A stretch of 64,000 nt of DNA, from assembly GCF_037975245.1 (NCBI RefSeq), contig NC_092573.1:5020001-5084000 (forward strand). Reading direction: 5' to 3'. This stretch comes from Apostichopus japonicus (taxonomy: Eukaryota > Echinodermata > Holothuroidea > Aspidochirotida > Stichopodidae). The translations under genes were made by a program, and so were the position numbers. The notes under the pieces were generated by a model, which was not told the origin of the DNA, did not search any database, and was given only the letters and a program-made list of their open reading frames with translations. Of this stretch, positions 49,293 through 61,649 are shown piece after piece; within the stretch, counting starts at the first letter, position 1, and the number at the start of each line of letters is the position of its first letter.

Positions 49293-51512
49293 GTGAGTTT
49301 TTTGCTAGATGAAAAAGTATTTCATCATGCCTATATCTTATAAAGTTACAAAATGAACCCCCAAAAACACAACTTTAAGTGATGCTCTTGAAGAAGGGCA
49401 ACATAGTTAATTATAAGTATAAGAACAGCAAGAAATTTCACTAAAGTGGGACCGTAAATTATTACGTAGTACATTTTCTAAATTATTTCTATTGTTAATT
49501 GTTTACGCCTAAATTGATGAACACTTCGATGTTTGGTTTCATAAACCAAATAACATGTTGACACTAAGATTTGAAAGCTTGTTCCTGACGTTTCAATCTT
49601 GTATTTAAGTTCAAGATAATTTTACTTGTACACATACTGGGCTAGCGTTTTGTTTACAACAGCATCAGCATTGTTTACGGCAGCAGAAAAGCTTTTAATA
49701 GACAGACGGGAAAGTCAGATGGAATAGACGGGAATCTTCATGCACTATAGATACTTATAATACCGACTGGCGAGGGTTATTCCTCACAAGCCAATTCATG
49801 TGCTATATGTTGAACGCCAGGCCCTCTTCGGCTTACACCTTGCACTTTCTCCATTTCACATATTTTCTACAGGACGTCTGTGGTACCAAGAGTATTACTG
49901 TTTTTAAAACCGTGATCACCATGAATCAGGAATGTAAGCCACATGTGAACATCACAGCAGGTAATTACAACGTAATTCAAAGCATGTGAAATACAACCCT
50001 ACAGATTCTTTCTGTTTTTCTTCGAGTGTTTAAGTTTTGAAGGGGTTAGTGGTCGGGGTATGGGTATGGGTTAGGGGTCGAGGAAGGGGTTAGGGGTCGG
50101 GGTTGATCAACGGGTAAACGGGAATTTCGTAATCTGAAATGAGTGTTGAATAACAGTTCAGTATAAAATCTAGAACTTTGTGGCGTTGGTTGTAAATTTA
50201 CTAATTTAGAACAGAATGTAAAAATATATCATTCTGCGATCAAATTGTAAGCCGAATATGAAATGTTAATGTGCAGGTTACAAGGAGTATTTAGTTAGAT
50301 GAATTTGATATTATCAATGTATAGATTGATGTTCTTGATATGTAAAATAAATACAAAATTAAAAGAGTGTTCTGGATCAAGGTGAATGGTTTGTTCTAAT
50401 TACTACAATGATGACTTTATAGGTAGAGTTTTAGGCTTGATATGTTATATTCCAAGAGAACATTTATATTTTTGAGAGCTGTGAATGTTTCTATTGCTAT
50501 GACGATTTGCAAGATATTTACCTTCAAGGTATGCTTTATCACTCGAATGCTTCTTTGAGGCTTTTAAATTATGATGACGTCAGCTCCTCCGTTCAGTCCA
50601 TAATGTAATATAATGTTAATCAACACAATTCTATAATGACTCAATCAAAATAGGTTCTATTAAAGTCATATAAACAACAGAGTTTCATTGACAGATATTC
50701 AACACATTTGTCGTTGATAAAAGTCTTATGTTTTCCTATGGAGTTTTGTGTTGCACATGAGAAATTTATCTACTGGTTTGAGTATTAGACTGTACATAGT
50801 CCACTCACTTCAAATGATGTACCGCATCGCAACTGTATCAGGGTCATTTCTCAAAATTAAATCTGTTAAAGGAAGAAACCCTGGTCTAATAGCAGTGGTA
50901 TTTTAACGGTCTAAAATGTAACACACTTAATGTTGTGTCTTAATGCATGCTTTCAGCTGTGTTCCTTTCTCTCCAGACAACGACTTGTTGGTCACTTTCT
51001 ACTTTGGAGGTGAAAGATGTGACGTCGAGTGCAACTTCTTGAATGATATGTGTATTATGAGTGATTCTGACCAGCAAGAATTTCAGCTTTTGCCAATGTT
51101 AATGATATGCGGCGGCACAGTCATATTTATTGTGATACTGATGTTCAACGCGGGCTGCTGTTTCCTCATATACAAGACTAGGACCCGTCACACATCGTCC
51201 AGGCATGGTAGTGTTGACCTAAGTGTATTCCAAACGAATAGACAGGCGGAAGTACCAGGGAGTTGCAACTCCCTGGAAGCACTCAGAGTCGATACTAGAC
51301 GAAAACATGGCCATCGTAATATCTTGGAACATGAAAGTATCGACCAACTAACATACAACGTGTATGATAACGATACTGAGCGTGATCTGCTGGACATTGA
51401 CTGTGAAGCGAACCATAACAGCATACAGAATCACTCGAAGACATTCAAGAGTCCGTCATTACAAGAGAATGACACCAACACCAGTGAACCATGTATTTAT
51501 CAAAATATTTAA
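48726..51512 (+). CDS. IgR-D: divergent Ig-domain type I membrane receptor (3 exons)
   Basis: My model joins 48726-49292, 49873-49960 and 50977-51512, giving 396 aa (381 if the ATG at 48771 is used, which places the hydrophobic signal FLLFGLAIWSGVSSA right at the N-terminus). It has an Ig-like domain with C61 and C117 and the DFTTYEC signature, a VCCFNL motif as in the paralogues, a Ser/Thr/acidic stalk, a cysteine-bearing membrane-proximal region split over exons 2-3, and a helix at LLPMLMICGGTVIFIVILMF. The tail has LTYNVYDND and a C-terminal IYQNI; YDN and YQN fit the Grb2 pYxN rule. Intron phases (0, 1) and exon roles match IgR-A to IgR-C, so it is a distant member on the opposite strand. 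Confidence 0.72.
49293..49872 (+). other. IgR-D intron 1
   Basis: GT/AG intron of 580 bp; no other feature is seen. Confidence 0.6.
49873..49960 (+). CDS. IgR-D exon 2
   Basis: This 88-bp exon follows ttttctacag and precedes gtaatt, phase 0 to 1. It encodes 29 residues with cysteines at 3 and 21 and an NIT sequon, paralleling exon 2 of the other genes. Confidence 0.68.
49961..50976 (+). other. IgR-D intron 2 with a G-rich patch
   Basis: GT/AG intron of 1016 bp. At 50035-50110 there are repeated GGGGTTAGGGGTCGGGG-like words with several G3-G4 runs on the sense strand. Confidence 0.6.
50977..51512 (+). CDS. IgR-D exon 3 (transmembrane helix and tail, stop)
   Basis: The acceptor is tttctctccag; G from exon 2 plus AC makes Asp. 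LLVTFYFGGERCDVEC aligns with LLVITFSYESENCDVIC of IgR-B. A helix, a basic stop-transfer (KTRTRH) and a roughly 110-residue tail follow, ending IYQNI-TAA. The exon length (536 bp) equals that of IgR-B exon 3. Confidence 0.72.
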
Positions 51513-51769
51513 GAACTTAAAGTTGGAGGTAGGTAAATGCCCCCTCGCACGACTTTACAACACATATACCCGCTGGCCATCGGTAACTTGTCACACCCAC
51601 ACACCAAAGTGTGCACAATTCAATCAATCTTTCCTGGTACACCGCAGCGCACCACATTAAATTAAAGTGTCCCCTCGGGGACTTCCCATGCATAGGATGT
51701 AGCCACAAACCGGCGCACGCAACTACATTTACCTTACAAGAATAGTCCAGGTCAACATTTCTCATTGAT

Positions 51770-52262
51770 GCGTTTAAGAGGAACTAAATCTTAGCATCGT
51801 GGTGAAATTTGCATTCAATTCCTATGTACCGTTTTTGAGATATTGACAGTTAAAGTTGCCAACTTTCGTACCAAAAGTGAATTTGGAGCAAACAGGTGTG
51901 ACGTCATTGTTGCACACTGATAAATAAAGTTTTGTTTTCCTTTGAAATTTACGTCTTTTTTATACTCCACAATTGAATGCATCCATAATGTGAATGTACC
52001 ATAGGTATTGGTATTTTATAAACTTCACATCCCCTTTAGACAAACTAGTAACCCTATCCAATCCAAGGTCAAATCAATAGACTGAAAAATGAAGAAAAAA
52101 TAACACATTATTTGTCAGTGTGCAACTATGACATCACAACTGTTTGTTTCAAGTTTACTTTTGGTAGAATATCAGATAACTTCAACTGTCAATATCTCTA
52201 AATCGGAACATAGGAATTGAATACAAATTTCACTAGAATGCTTAGATTATGTTCCTCTGTAA
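51770..52262. repeat. long inverted repeat (stem-loop element), ~160-bp arms
   Basis: Arms about 51779-51935 and 52098-52258 are diverged reverse complements (caattcctatgt...atattgacagt versus actgtcaatatct...aggaattg). The spacer is about 160 bp. MITE-like; starts about 260 bp after the IgR-D stop. Confidence 0.75.
51923..51928 (+). terminator. candidate poly(A) signal AATAAA for IgR-D
   Basis: AATAAA lies about 410 bp past the IgR-D stop, followed by a T-rich stretch. It is inside one arm of a long inverted repeat, so an inserted element may supply the 3' end. This is position only; no transcript evidence. Confidence 0.3.
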
Positions 52263-52269
52263 CATTTTT

Positions 52270-52465
52270 ACCTGGACTATTCTTTCAAGTTACCTCGCAA
52301 GTCCCCATTGATAAACCTAAGTGAATAGAGGCAGTGGAGATACCTTGCCCAAGTACCTTGCCCAAGTACCCCAGGGGACGTAACGTAATGATTTGGCCAG
52401 GACTAGAAACTGTAATCCTTAGATCCCAGTCCACTGCTTTTACTACTTGACCACAAAGTTCCCAA
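52270..52465 (-). mobile_element. tRNA-derived SINE
   Basis: On the minus strand: A-box-like tggtcaagtagt, then gcagtggact, a degenerate B box gtttctagtcc, then a body cttgggcaaggtacttgggc, cactgcctctattcactta and atgggga. tRNA-SINEs with this kind of cttgggcaa body are common in marine invertebrates. Confidence 0.65.
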
Positions 52466-52469
52466 AAAA

Positions 52470-54200
52470 TGTTATTTGAGGATGTATTCGTATGAGTAGG
52501 ATGAACTCGTTTAAGAGGTTGAAACAAAAACAAACTTATTATTTAAATAATAGAGCAGTTAGACGAACAATTAGTGCACTATTAGCCTGTTATGTGTCAA
52601 CTTTCAATAGTCAATTAAATTAGCTAATCACTAACATGGCAATAGTAAAACAAGGCGTTTTCTACACAAACATATCTGTTAAACCTCACCTTGTTGAGAT
52701 TTATTTCCGTGTGCCCTAATTGACGTATTAGCTACGGAAAAGAAAATGAAATTAAGTCACAATGCAGATTAAAAATTCAACTATGGCGGAATGAGAAGCT
52801 GAAGTCAATGGAGAATTTAAGATATTTAACATAAAGGTCTACATTTTTAGTGGTTGTATATGAAATTGAATATAAATTACGCACCGAACACTATGTAATT
52901 GAGGACAATCATGGCGGGTAAAATAAATTTTCCTACAAATGTAAGTTGCATCTATGTGCAATGGTTGTTATCCATTAGAGTGGCAACTCACTTGTTAATT
53001 TTAAGGGAGGTGCACTTTTCTGGGCAAGTTATCATGATTAAGTATATAAAAGGCATACACTGCTAGTATTGATATGCTCCGTCATTTCTTTGGCTTGAAG
53101 AATTGCAATTTTGCAGGTTTTCAACGCAAACGTCATATCAGGCAGGGGCTGTGTAACTCACATTATTATCGCAGTAAGGCTTAGTTTCACTGAGGGGTAT
53201 ATCGGAAAGATGACCGACTTCTCACTAATATGACAGTTTCAGTTTATTTCTCTCAGTATCCTTTTAGAGGTGTTATAGAGACTGCATAGTAACACAATTT
53301 TACACAATACACACACAAACTGATGGCTTTGTTATACGACTCTAGAAGAAGACAGAGAAAGAGACAGGAACCTCAACGCATAACAATATGGCGTCTAAGG
53401 GAAACAACAGTGGCTTGGAAAAGGAGAGGGAACTTGCTAGGTAATAGCGGAAGAAAGGGAAAACAAATAAGGAAACTGACTCTACTACATCTATACATAT
53501 ATATGTAGCCTATATAAAACAATAACAATTACCGTATGCATGGTGTTTAGTGTATCTTTAAACATCTTTTTTTTTTAAATAGGGAAAGGGCGGAACGAAA
53601 TTTCGGAACACCCTATAGGTATAAGAAGAAATAATTCGGTTTCGTTGCTATCCTTCGATTTCTTCAATTAATATAGTGAAAAAACTTATTTTACTCTGAA
53701 TCGTCGGACACAAAATGACACAATGTGGGCAAGGATCAAAATTCTGAAATATCATGACGATTGACGAATTAATGATCTTGTAAGTGAAAGACAATAATAC
53801 GCAGACAAAATTGATATTGTTGGTCTTTTCTAAAATATTTTGTTGCAATCAATATTTTTTCTTGCGATACATTTAGCATATATGATTTGCTTACGGTACG
53901 ACACTATATTTTAGCTTATTTTGTATCAGTTTGTATTGTGTTGTATTAGATTGTAACTATTAGTGTATTGATCGTTTATGTTATCTATTTTTCCCTGTAA
54001 TATGAAATATGTCATGTGTTATTGTATTGTATAGTTACTTTTACACTGTATGGAATTGTGGAAGTTAATGCTTTGTAAAAGAATGAAGGGTGAGCAGTAA
54101 ATAAATTGGTGGCTCAAAATGTGATGTAGTTTACCGACAATACTGTCGTAGTGCTTCTTGTAGCATTAAAGCAGTTTATACTCAATTAATCGCGCGCATT
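52470..54200. other. intergenic, nothing supported
   Basis: AT-rich; only short frames without homology. Confidence 0.45.
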
Positions 54201-54239
54201 ATAGTTTTGGCCTTTATTCTCCGTAAGCTGAACCGACAT

Positions 54240-54380
54240 ATTGCATAATAGAATGGTGATTATGACGATGACGATGTCGATAACGATAACGATGACTATG
54301 ACGATGACGCTGACGATAACCATATTGATGACGATGACGATAACGATATTGAAGACGATGACGATGATGACGACGACGGT
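54240..54380. repeat. GAYGAC/GATAAC hexamer-like microsatellite
   Basis: Imperfect gatgacgatgac and gataacgat words; it produces meaningless repetitive frames on both strands. Confidence 0.8.
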
Positions 54381-54554
54381 GAGAATGAGAAAACAATTAT
54401 ATGTTGATTAAAGTTTCGTACTGGTTTATTCACTAATGTGTATGAAAAATTGAAAATTAAATTTGCCTTTCGTGAGGACTTAGTCATTGTTTCAGGTTTT
54501 GTTACCCCTGATACTATGAAAACTTTGGGTATCACGTCATGAGCTGCTATTCCT

Positions 54555-55318
54555 GGACTTAGGGGATTTCACCAATATGTTTTTTTCAATAGAGAGGTGG
54601 TTAACCACTTCATCCAACGTTGAGTTAATTGTAAAATATGATATCAATTTTCTGGGAATTAATTGTGTTACTTACTTGAGGGTAGATCTTCTCTTTACAC
54701 AAATACTTCTGCAACACATCCCACTTTTCCAAACTATTCAACTCTTTAAAGTTGTTAAACTAGAAATTTCAGTCATCGCGGATCCAGTAGATCGATTGAG
54801 AATTAATGTATTTTATCGTATTTATGACACTCTTACTGGACTGGACTAATTGGATTCCAGATTTTAGTACTTCCATTATAGAGTGTAACAAATTTCACGT
54901 TTGATGCCACCACACGTTGGAGATACGGAAGGAATTTATAGCAGCTTGCATCAATTTATGAAAGGGATGTGGATTAGGATTTAGTTGTGTCTGAATATAA
55001 CCTGTTTGCTCTATTCAGCAAAGAAAACCAAGGGTTTGCTCATAAACCAAATCAGTGCAAGACATGCTCACGGCTGGCAAGGAAAATGATTTGAATAATG
55101 TCATACCCATGACCATTTTGTATGTGATTCTTGGCACAATTGCGATATCATCTGCCACTGTAGAACGGTCCTTCGTCCGATTGAAACTAGTCAAATCATA
55201 CTTAAGATCAACAATATCTGAAGAAAGATTCACCTCTTTGGCATTAATAAGCATTGAGAGAGACCATGCTGACACCATTGACTTTGATTCACTGTTAGAC
55301 ACGTTCCCAGTTCATTGA
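54555..55318 (+). pseudogene. hAT-type transposase remnant (C-terminal dimerisation region)
   Basis: The frame at 55055-55318 contains GTIAISSATVERSFVRLKLV and LRSTISEERFTSLALISIE, the hATC dimerisation signature (ERSFS-like, then LR..M..ERL). Upstream pieces (54577-54849) look like the preceding transposase region in a broken frame. No intact transposase or terminal repeats were found. Confidence 0.75.
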
Positions 55319-55504
55319 GCCAAAGGCGTATTGCTCTTCACTGATAACCAACAACATCAAAATCCAGAGAGATTATCGTATTACAGTGGTATTGAGAGAT
55401 TCAATGAGCATGTCAAATATGAAATTATTACTGTATTTTGATAAAAGGAATACTCAGAAACCCATTCAAGCAGTAACTAAACAAAATTATCAAGATAAAC
55501 TAAA

Positions 55505-55800
55505 GTCATGCTGTGACATACAAATTAATGTCGTGGTGTACGTTAGTGTACTTGAAAAAATATAAAAGTCTAAAAGGGAGTCCTCTCCTCATGTCTAAAA
55601 TGCATAATACCCGTGAACATCCGGGCTGTACTCTCCACGCTCGGGCATTAACCCCTGGACCCACCAGGGGCTCAAGGGCGGGCCCGTGGACATCATCCAC
55701 CAGTTGTTCCGCTGGCTATGCTGTATTTGTTTCTCCTTTGGGGAAATTTTTCCAACCTTGCCCACCTTGAAGAAGAGGGCAGGCTACGCCCCTGGAGTTG
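55505..55800 (-). repeat. dispersed repeat, inverted relative to the receptor-cluster blocks
   Basis: Minus-strand ggcgtagcctgccctcttct, caaggtgggcaaggttgg and gtacactaacgtac match the start of the LINE-bearing blocks at 28.2, 35.4 and 45.2 kb. Confidence 0.7.
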
Positions 55801-56290
55801 ACCCTAATATAGTTATAATTTGAACTGTATTACAACGAACAAATATGATACCCGTCTCCTTCTTTTGGAGTGCTAAGGGCTCGAGTGGGATTAGGAGGGG
55901 GGGGGGGGTGAGTGGAATGGAATGGGTATCGGGTTGTTCCCTAGTGTATGTTATTTTAATTTCACTAGGGTATCTTTTCGAATAAAATATATTTACTAAG
56001 GTTCCTGGAGACTCTTGTGTATCCCCATGACAGTTGTATTGCTTTACCTTGGACAACAATATATGATGTACGCCTACAGTGTGTGACCCGAGCTGTAACC
56101 AACGAACCAAGATGAGAAAATTAACACGTCAGAAGCATAGTGGCGCTACTTAAAAACTTAACGATATTTTTATAGAAAATAGCATAATGACACTTAAAAG
56201 CATCCTCCTATTTATCAAACGGCAAATAGGGCCTCATAAGGCCACGTATTCAGTTACCTGTGCTCCAATTATGCTGATGTGACAGTGCAA
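55801..56290. other. intergenic, nothing supported
   Basis: No recognisable gene; contains a poly-G run near 55900. Confidence 0.45.
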
Positions 56291-56302
56291 ATCCCCCCCG
56301 GG

Positions 56303-56377
56303 TATTTTATCCGGGGATATTATAATTTAGTTTAAAATATCCTACCGGATAAAATAACTCCGTTTTATAATATCCCC
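56303..56377. repeat. interlocking inverted repeats
   Basis: Arm A 56303-56314 pairs with 56345-56356, and arm B 56313-56325 pairs with 56365-56377, in the order A-B-A'-B'. Each pair is exact. Confidence 0.8.
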
Positions 56378-56399
56378 TATATTCAGCGCACAGGGCATG

Positions 56400-59300
56400 T
56401 GTCCAGTGCTGTCCAGGTATACCCTGAACGTACAGATGGGAATTTAGACTTGATAAAGTCCTTTAGTATAACGCTTCATTAGATTTCTGATGTGATGACT
56501 GAGTATAGCGTGTATATTTACAATTCATTTATACAACACATCAACTAGCGTAAGGCAATTATATTGTATGTATGTATGTATATTAGATCCTCCTGCAAGC
56601 AGGAACTCTCGAAGAAGCCTCATTGGCTTATCAAAGCCGCTGACCGAAGTCAGTCTCTTACATTCATATTTAACGTCCTTGATTATGAATTGTCAATTGT
56701 CAACAACAATATATTCGCATACCTCCACAAATCAAAGGCTTTTATCAACAGCTAGATACACCAACAGATTGAAAGGTACACAAACAATTGAAATATACGT
56801 GGGGTATAGGTACGTATAGTTGACTAACAACAGGCAATGCGTAGTCGTACTACGGTATAAACGCATGCACACGGTACAACACAAAGCAAGGATGCAACTG
56901 TGGTTATTCAGGAGAACCATTTTCGTTGAAAGTTAACTTTGTTAACTGCTTCCACTAATAGATTAAGCGATTTCGTTTTCATCTAAAATGAGTAACCCCC
57001 TTGCAACCATTCTTCATTCACACGTAGAAAACTGAATAAAATTCTAACATTAAAGGAACATAACATATGCACGTGACCTTTCAAATGAGCAGGGGAAACG
57101 CCTTTAGGGTCAAATACCTAAAGCACATAAGATGAATTCTGCGTTGGAACCTAAATTGCTCATTTGAGCTTAAAGTAGAACCATAATGACGATAATACTG
57201 GGTCTACTCTAAATAGTCGATGTTTTGAGATAAAAATGTTATCAAGGAATAATTCGGAATATACATTTTTAATATTGGAGGATAGTAGGCTATAGTTGAA
57301 TTTTAGGTTTTAAGTATATAGTTGAAATGCTGAGATGAGCAACCACAGTTTTAAAGAAAAGTTCATCTTTAATCTCAAGCAGTAATTCTGAGGAAAGAAT
57401 CGAAATATCGAGATATAATAAGTGAAAATAAAGGTCGAAATAGGTAAACAAAATCGAATATTTGAGAAAAAAGCAGAAAATTTGGTATAACAGGTTGAAT
57501 GTTCCAGAAAAGTATTTTTTGTTTGGTAGAGAGAAATCAAATAAATATCGATACGTCTCCTCTGAACCATAGCAGCATCAACAAATTTAATGTGATATTT
57601 TTCAAAACTGGTCAACACTCCCGAAATTTAACATCTTCTTACCCCATTGCTGTTGGTGAACGAATAGTACGCAAGTACAGAAAACGCTTGTAACATATTT
57701 ATACAAAAATAGCCCCATCAAATTAATCGATCTCAACTATAGTGTTCAATGAAAGCTGAGCGAAAAACGCAACGATATCACCTTTAGCCGATACTGTAAT
57801 AAAGAGAGGGATTGAACATTTTAATAACTGTTATGCGTCACAGCTTCAAATCGTTAGGGTAACTTGTGTTTTGATATACACGGAACAATTCGTTTAAGCG
57901 AAAGCGAGACCGTACGAATTGATTCTAATTTCCCGGCTTTATTCAAACAATAATCTGCACAACCCCCCATGGCAGCTATATACACTAGTCTGTTAAACGA
58001 TGTGCGAAAGCAACAGCCCCATTTGTCTTGTCGTAGGAAAGAATAATTAATTTACACAAACCTGTCGGATCAGATTCAAATGGCATATAGAAAGCAATTT
58101 ATAGGCACACCATGCATGAATTCTAAGTTATATTAGATTAAAGCGTTTCACAGATCTTTTCAGATAATATTTCATATCACTCTTCCCACATATGCCCATT
58201 CCAACTAACATGAGCCTTTGCTGTCACACCTACCTTTAATAAACTCCTCCTCGCTGCGACTTTTTGTTATAGCCGAGATGTGCTTGTTTTAGATTGTCAT
58301 TTAACATCTCATTTTGACGTCACATCCGTCTTTATGTATATGAGAGATATCAATGACGTGCTGTGATTTAATCTACGTATTTTACGTATATACGTTCGTC
58401 AATTGTTCACTCGTAAACATGATGACAATATTCGTAGTATATACATCTGCTGTACCACCCATCCTCTGAATGGTTTATAACGTTTGATTATCAAATTTGA
58501 TGTCAAATGGGAACCATGATTTAGATATAGTATTCAGGTTCCACTATATCGAGTACAACCAAGGTATCCTTCCAGTAAAGGTCATTGTCGACTACTTCCA
58601 TGAAATGACCAAACCGGGAATGAATAAAGGAGGTAGCCTATGCAGGAAATTTAATGTGAACTTTGTACATCTTTGTGAGCCTAGGCGTCGTATAGAAGTA
58701 AAATACCATATGTAAGGGTGAATTCAATACCTAGTTACGTATATATACTTTATAAGTTGGTAAACATCAAACAACTTCCGAATACAGACAACAACTCTCT
58801 TTTTCTGTAAATTTATTCTGCAGTCGTATGGTGTTTATGTGGAAGCAGTCATATGATGTTTAAGTGGAAGTACTTGGAATGGTGCCACCGTCAAATAACG
58901 AATGCTTTCGCTCGATTATAAGCTTTTTCCCTTTTATAATTATTATTATTATTACTTTCTTGTTTGGTGTTTATGTTTATGTCAAATGACGAAGTGTTTG
59001 TATTACGCGCCGTTACTTTCTTGCCGTACAAGCAAAGCGCCACCAGTAGGATGGGTGGCTCAGTATATGTCACATGACTCCATCTCCCTACCTAAATTTC
59101 TATGATATATACCCTTTGTATACCGTACTAGTACCATAATTTTAAGTGGGGAGGTCATTTCCAATGTGAAGCCAGAATTCCTTTCGCCTCTCAAGACTCG
59201 GACCCTTGTCATCCAATCCGCTGTAAGTTTCGTTGCTGCGATAACGCCTCCACCGTTATCCATGCGATGAAAATTGTCCGTACGACTCAAACATTATCAA

Positions 59301-61630
59301 TAGCCTCCAAACTAGAAGGTACCTGATATCAACTTCAATTATCCTGTCAAAACACCTGTCATATACGTCATAACATTCACCTCCTCCCCCCCCCCAGGGA
59401 ATCCCTGAAAGACGAATGTCTATAAAGGTACATAGGACATACCGGTATTTGCCCTGCAGGTGTGATTACCGGACAAACATGAAAACATTTCAACCACATT
59501 ACGTTTTATTTATAATAACATTGAACATTCTACCGTGTTTGCATGTTTGCACAGGTAGAAGGTATCATAAGAAGTATTCTTATGGAGGAATTTGATTCAA
59601 TGCCAAGATCATTTGTACATCTCTTTCATCAAATCCGTTGCAATGATAATTGTACTTACTAGTACTAATTTGTTGACACTGTTTCAAATTGCAAGTTAAA
59701 GCAGCCTTGAACATTGAGTTACGATCAATTAAATATTTTTTGCTCAAATCTGATAGCAGTTCAGATCATACGGAATTTTAACAGCTTGGATGTTTAAAGA
59801 ACTCTGCTGACCAGGGAATTTACTTTGCCAATCAAGTAAACATAAACACATTGGTGCAACTTCTCTATGTATAGCTTCTTCCGTTACTATAACCTCCCTT
59901 CAACTGTAACTCTTAAACCATCTCCCCCCCCCCCACCCCCACAGCGACAAATGAGATTGGTAAAATAGGAAACGTCGCCTCATGCACCAAAGGTTAAGAA
60001 GTTTAACGACGAATGGGCCTCACGCAACAACCACGCCTGACTACCGTTCTGGAGAGCAATAGGTTGCAAAATGTAATGTGAAATGTAAACGGCTATTTTA
60101 AAACATGCTCACCCCCCAGTCATACATCTTTTTGCCCATAGTCCCAAATCACACCACCTCATGGAAATGGCTGGGTCATTTATGATATAAAAGGGTTGTA
60201 CACTTCGATACCGTAATTCCACTCTAAAAAGGTGTAAAAGATCTTAGCAGTTGTCGTAGTTGCACCAATTGCCAACATAATGTGAGGAATCTTGTTTGTT
60301 TTGTAAATACAAAAAAACAACAACAACAGGTGACCCTTTAAACAAAGTCTCTTACAAGAAGTTATCAGTTATATAGGCCTTTACAATATATCGCGACATG
60401 TTAGCAGTTCTACTTCCGGACATATTGCATATTGAGTTGTGATGTAAATGCTAATAGTCTTGCTGTACCAGTTGTTTACAATTTATTTCATTTGACGATA
60501 TTTTGGCATCTTTCCGAGAACAACAGATCCTGTGCATGGGGTTAGATCGTTTAAAAGTACAAGACACCTAATAAAGTGAATTAGGTTTGATGGAAATATG
60601 AGAACAATTTCCACATCCTGTCAAGCTAAAAAATCGTATCTCGGTTGAGTGTAATCATCCCGTGATTCATCAAGAAGTTAGCCAACGAACAGAGGAAATT
60701 ATCAAAGCTCAAGTCTGATCTGTATGGACTTAAACAATACTTTAATAAGGTCACAGCCTTTAGGGCCTTTCGTGACTTTCACTTCTCTCCCAACCATTTA
60801 ACCATTGAAGGTGTTCTATGCACGATGATCAATAATATCACTTTTCTGGCTTGGAAATTTACGAGAAGCAAAATCATTGCATATCTCCCTTCATTTATAT
60901 GTCAGAAGATAACTAACGTAAATAAGGTACTAGAACTGATAAGGGTGCATTGTGGAGTAGGGGGGGGGGAGGGGTGGGGGTAGTGATAAGAACGGGTGGA
61001 GTCGTCTGGGTGTGCATTACGGATGCAGTAGTTCAATCGAGTTAGTTAATGAGTCATATCGATATGACGATAGCTTGTTATGCATATTTGAAACGGGAGG
61101 TCGGGGAGGGTCTGGAGTCATACCAGATTTTCTCAAACTCAAGTGACCGAAGACTCCGGTTACAGAAAACACCTAGTCCGCTTTAGGTTTAGTAACCATA
61201 TAGTCGACAATCATTCAAAGCCAAAGTACAAAGATGACTACAACTGAATCCCCAAACCAACACTACCTCCAATTTATGTCGGGCAAACAAGCATGTTGCA
61301 TACACCCTCCCTACTTATATGAGAATCATAGAGGTCATCAGTTTTGACCCAAATTGGTAAGCGTTTCAAACCTAATGTTTTTGATCTTCGAAATAATTCC
61401 CAGACATTGCCGGCGGCTCACATTAAGGAAACCAAGTCAACACCATGTCGAAGAACTCCTTCTTTGTGAGGTCGGTCAGTAAAATAGTACAAACCAGAAT
61501 GCAAATTTGCATTGTGGTTTCTGTGATGTAACATGAGCAGTTTTCTTCATGAATATGACGTAATGTATAGTGATGGTGTACAACACACTTGATCTTAGTA
61601 TTGCAGTGAAAAGCAGTGTGATGTGACAAA
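56400..61630. other. intergenic, nothing firmly supported
   Basis: Contains poly-C/poly-G runs (59390, 59925, 60960) and a TCGA-word-rich AT stretch (57.2-57.7 kb) like the distal receptor flanks. A 72-codon frame at 58497-58715 (SNGNHDLDIVFRFHYIEYNQ) looks protein-like, but I recognise no family and no splice context. Confidence 0.4.
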
Positions 61631-61649
61631 CAATAAATTTATAATGACA

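Noticed and set aside
54214-54535. His/Arg and Ser repeat frames
   Set aside because: Translation of a GAYGAC-type microsatellite.
59010-59280. Possible tRNA-like or SINE sequence (minus strand ggtccgagtctt as a B box)
   Set aside because: No matching A box at proper spacing and no cloverleaf by eye.
60660-60860. Coiled-coil-like translation (KKLANEQRKLSKLKSDLYGL)
   Set aside because: Short, with no start, splice signals or recognisable family; left as intergenic.
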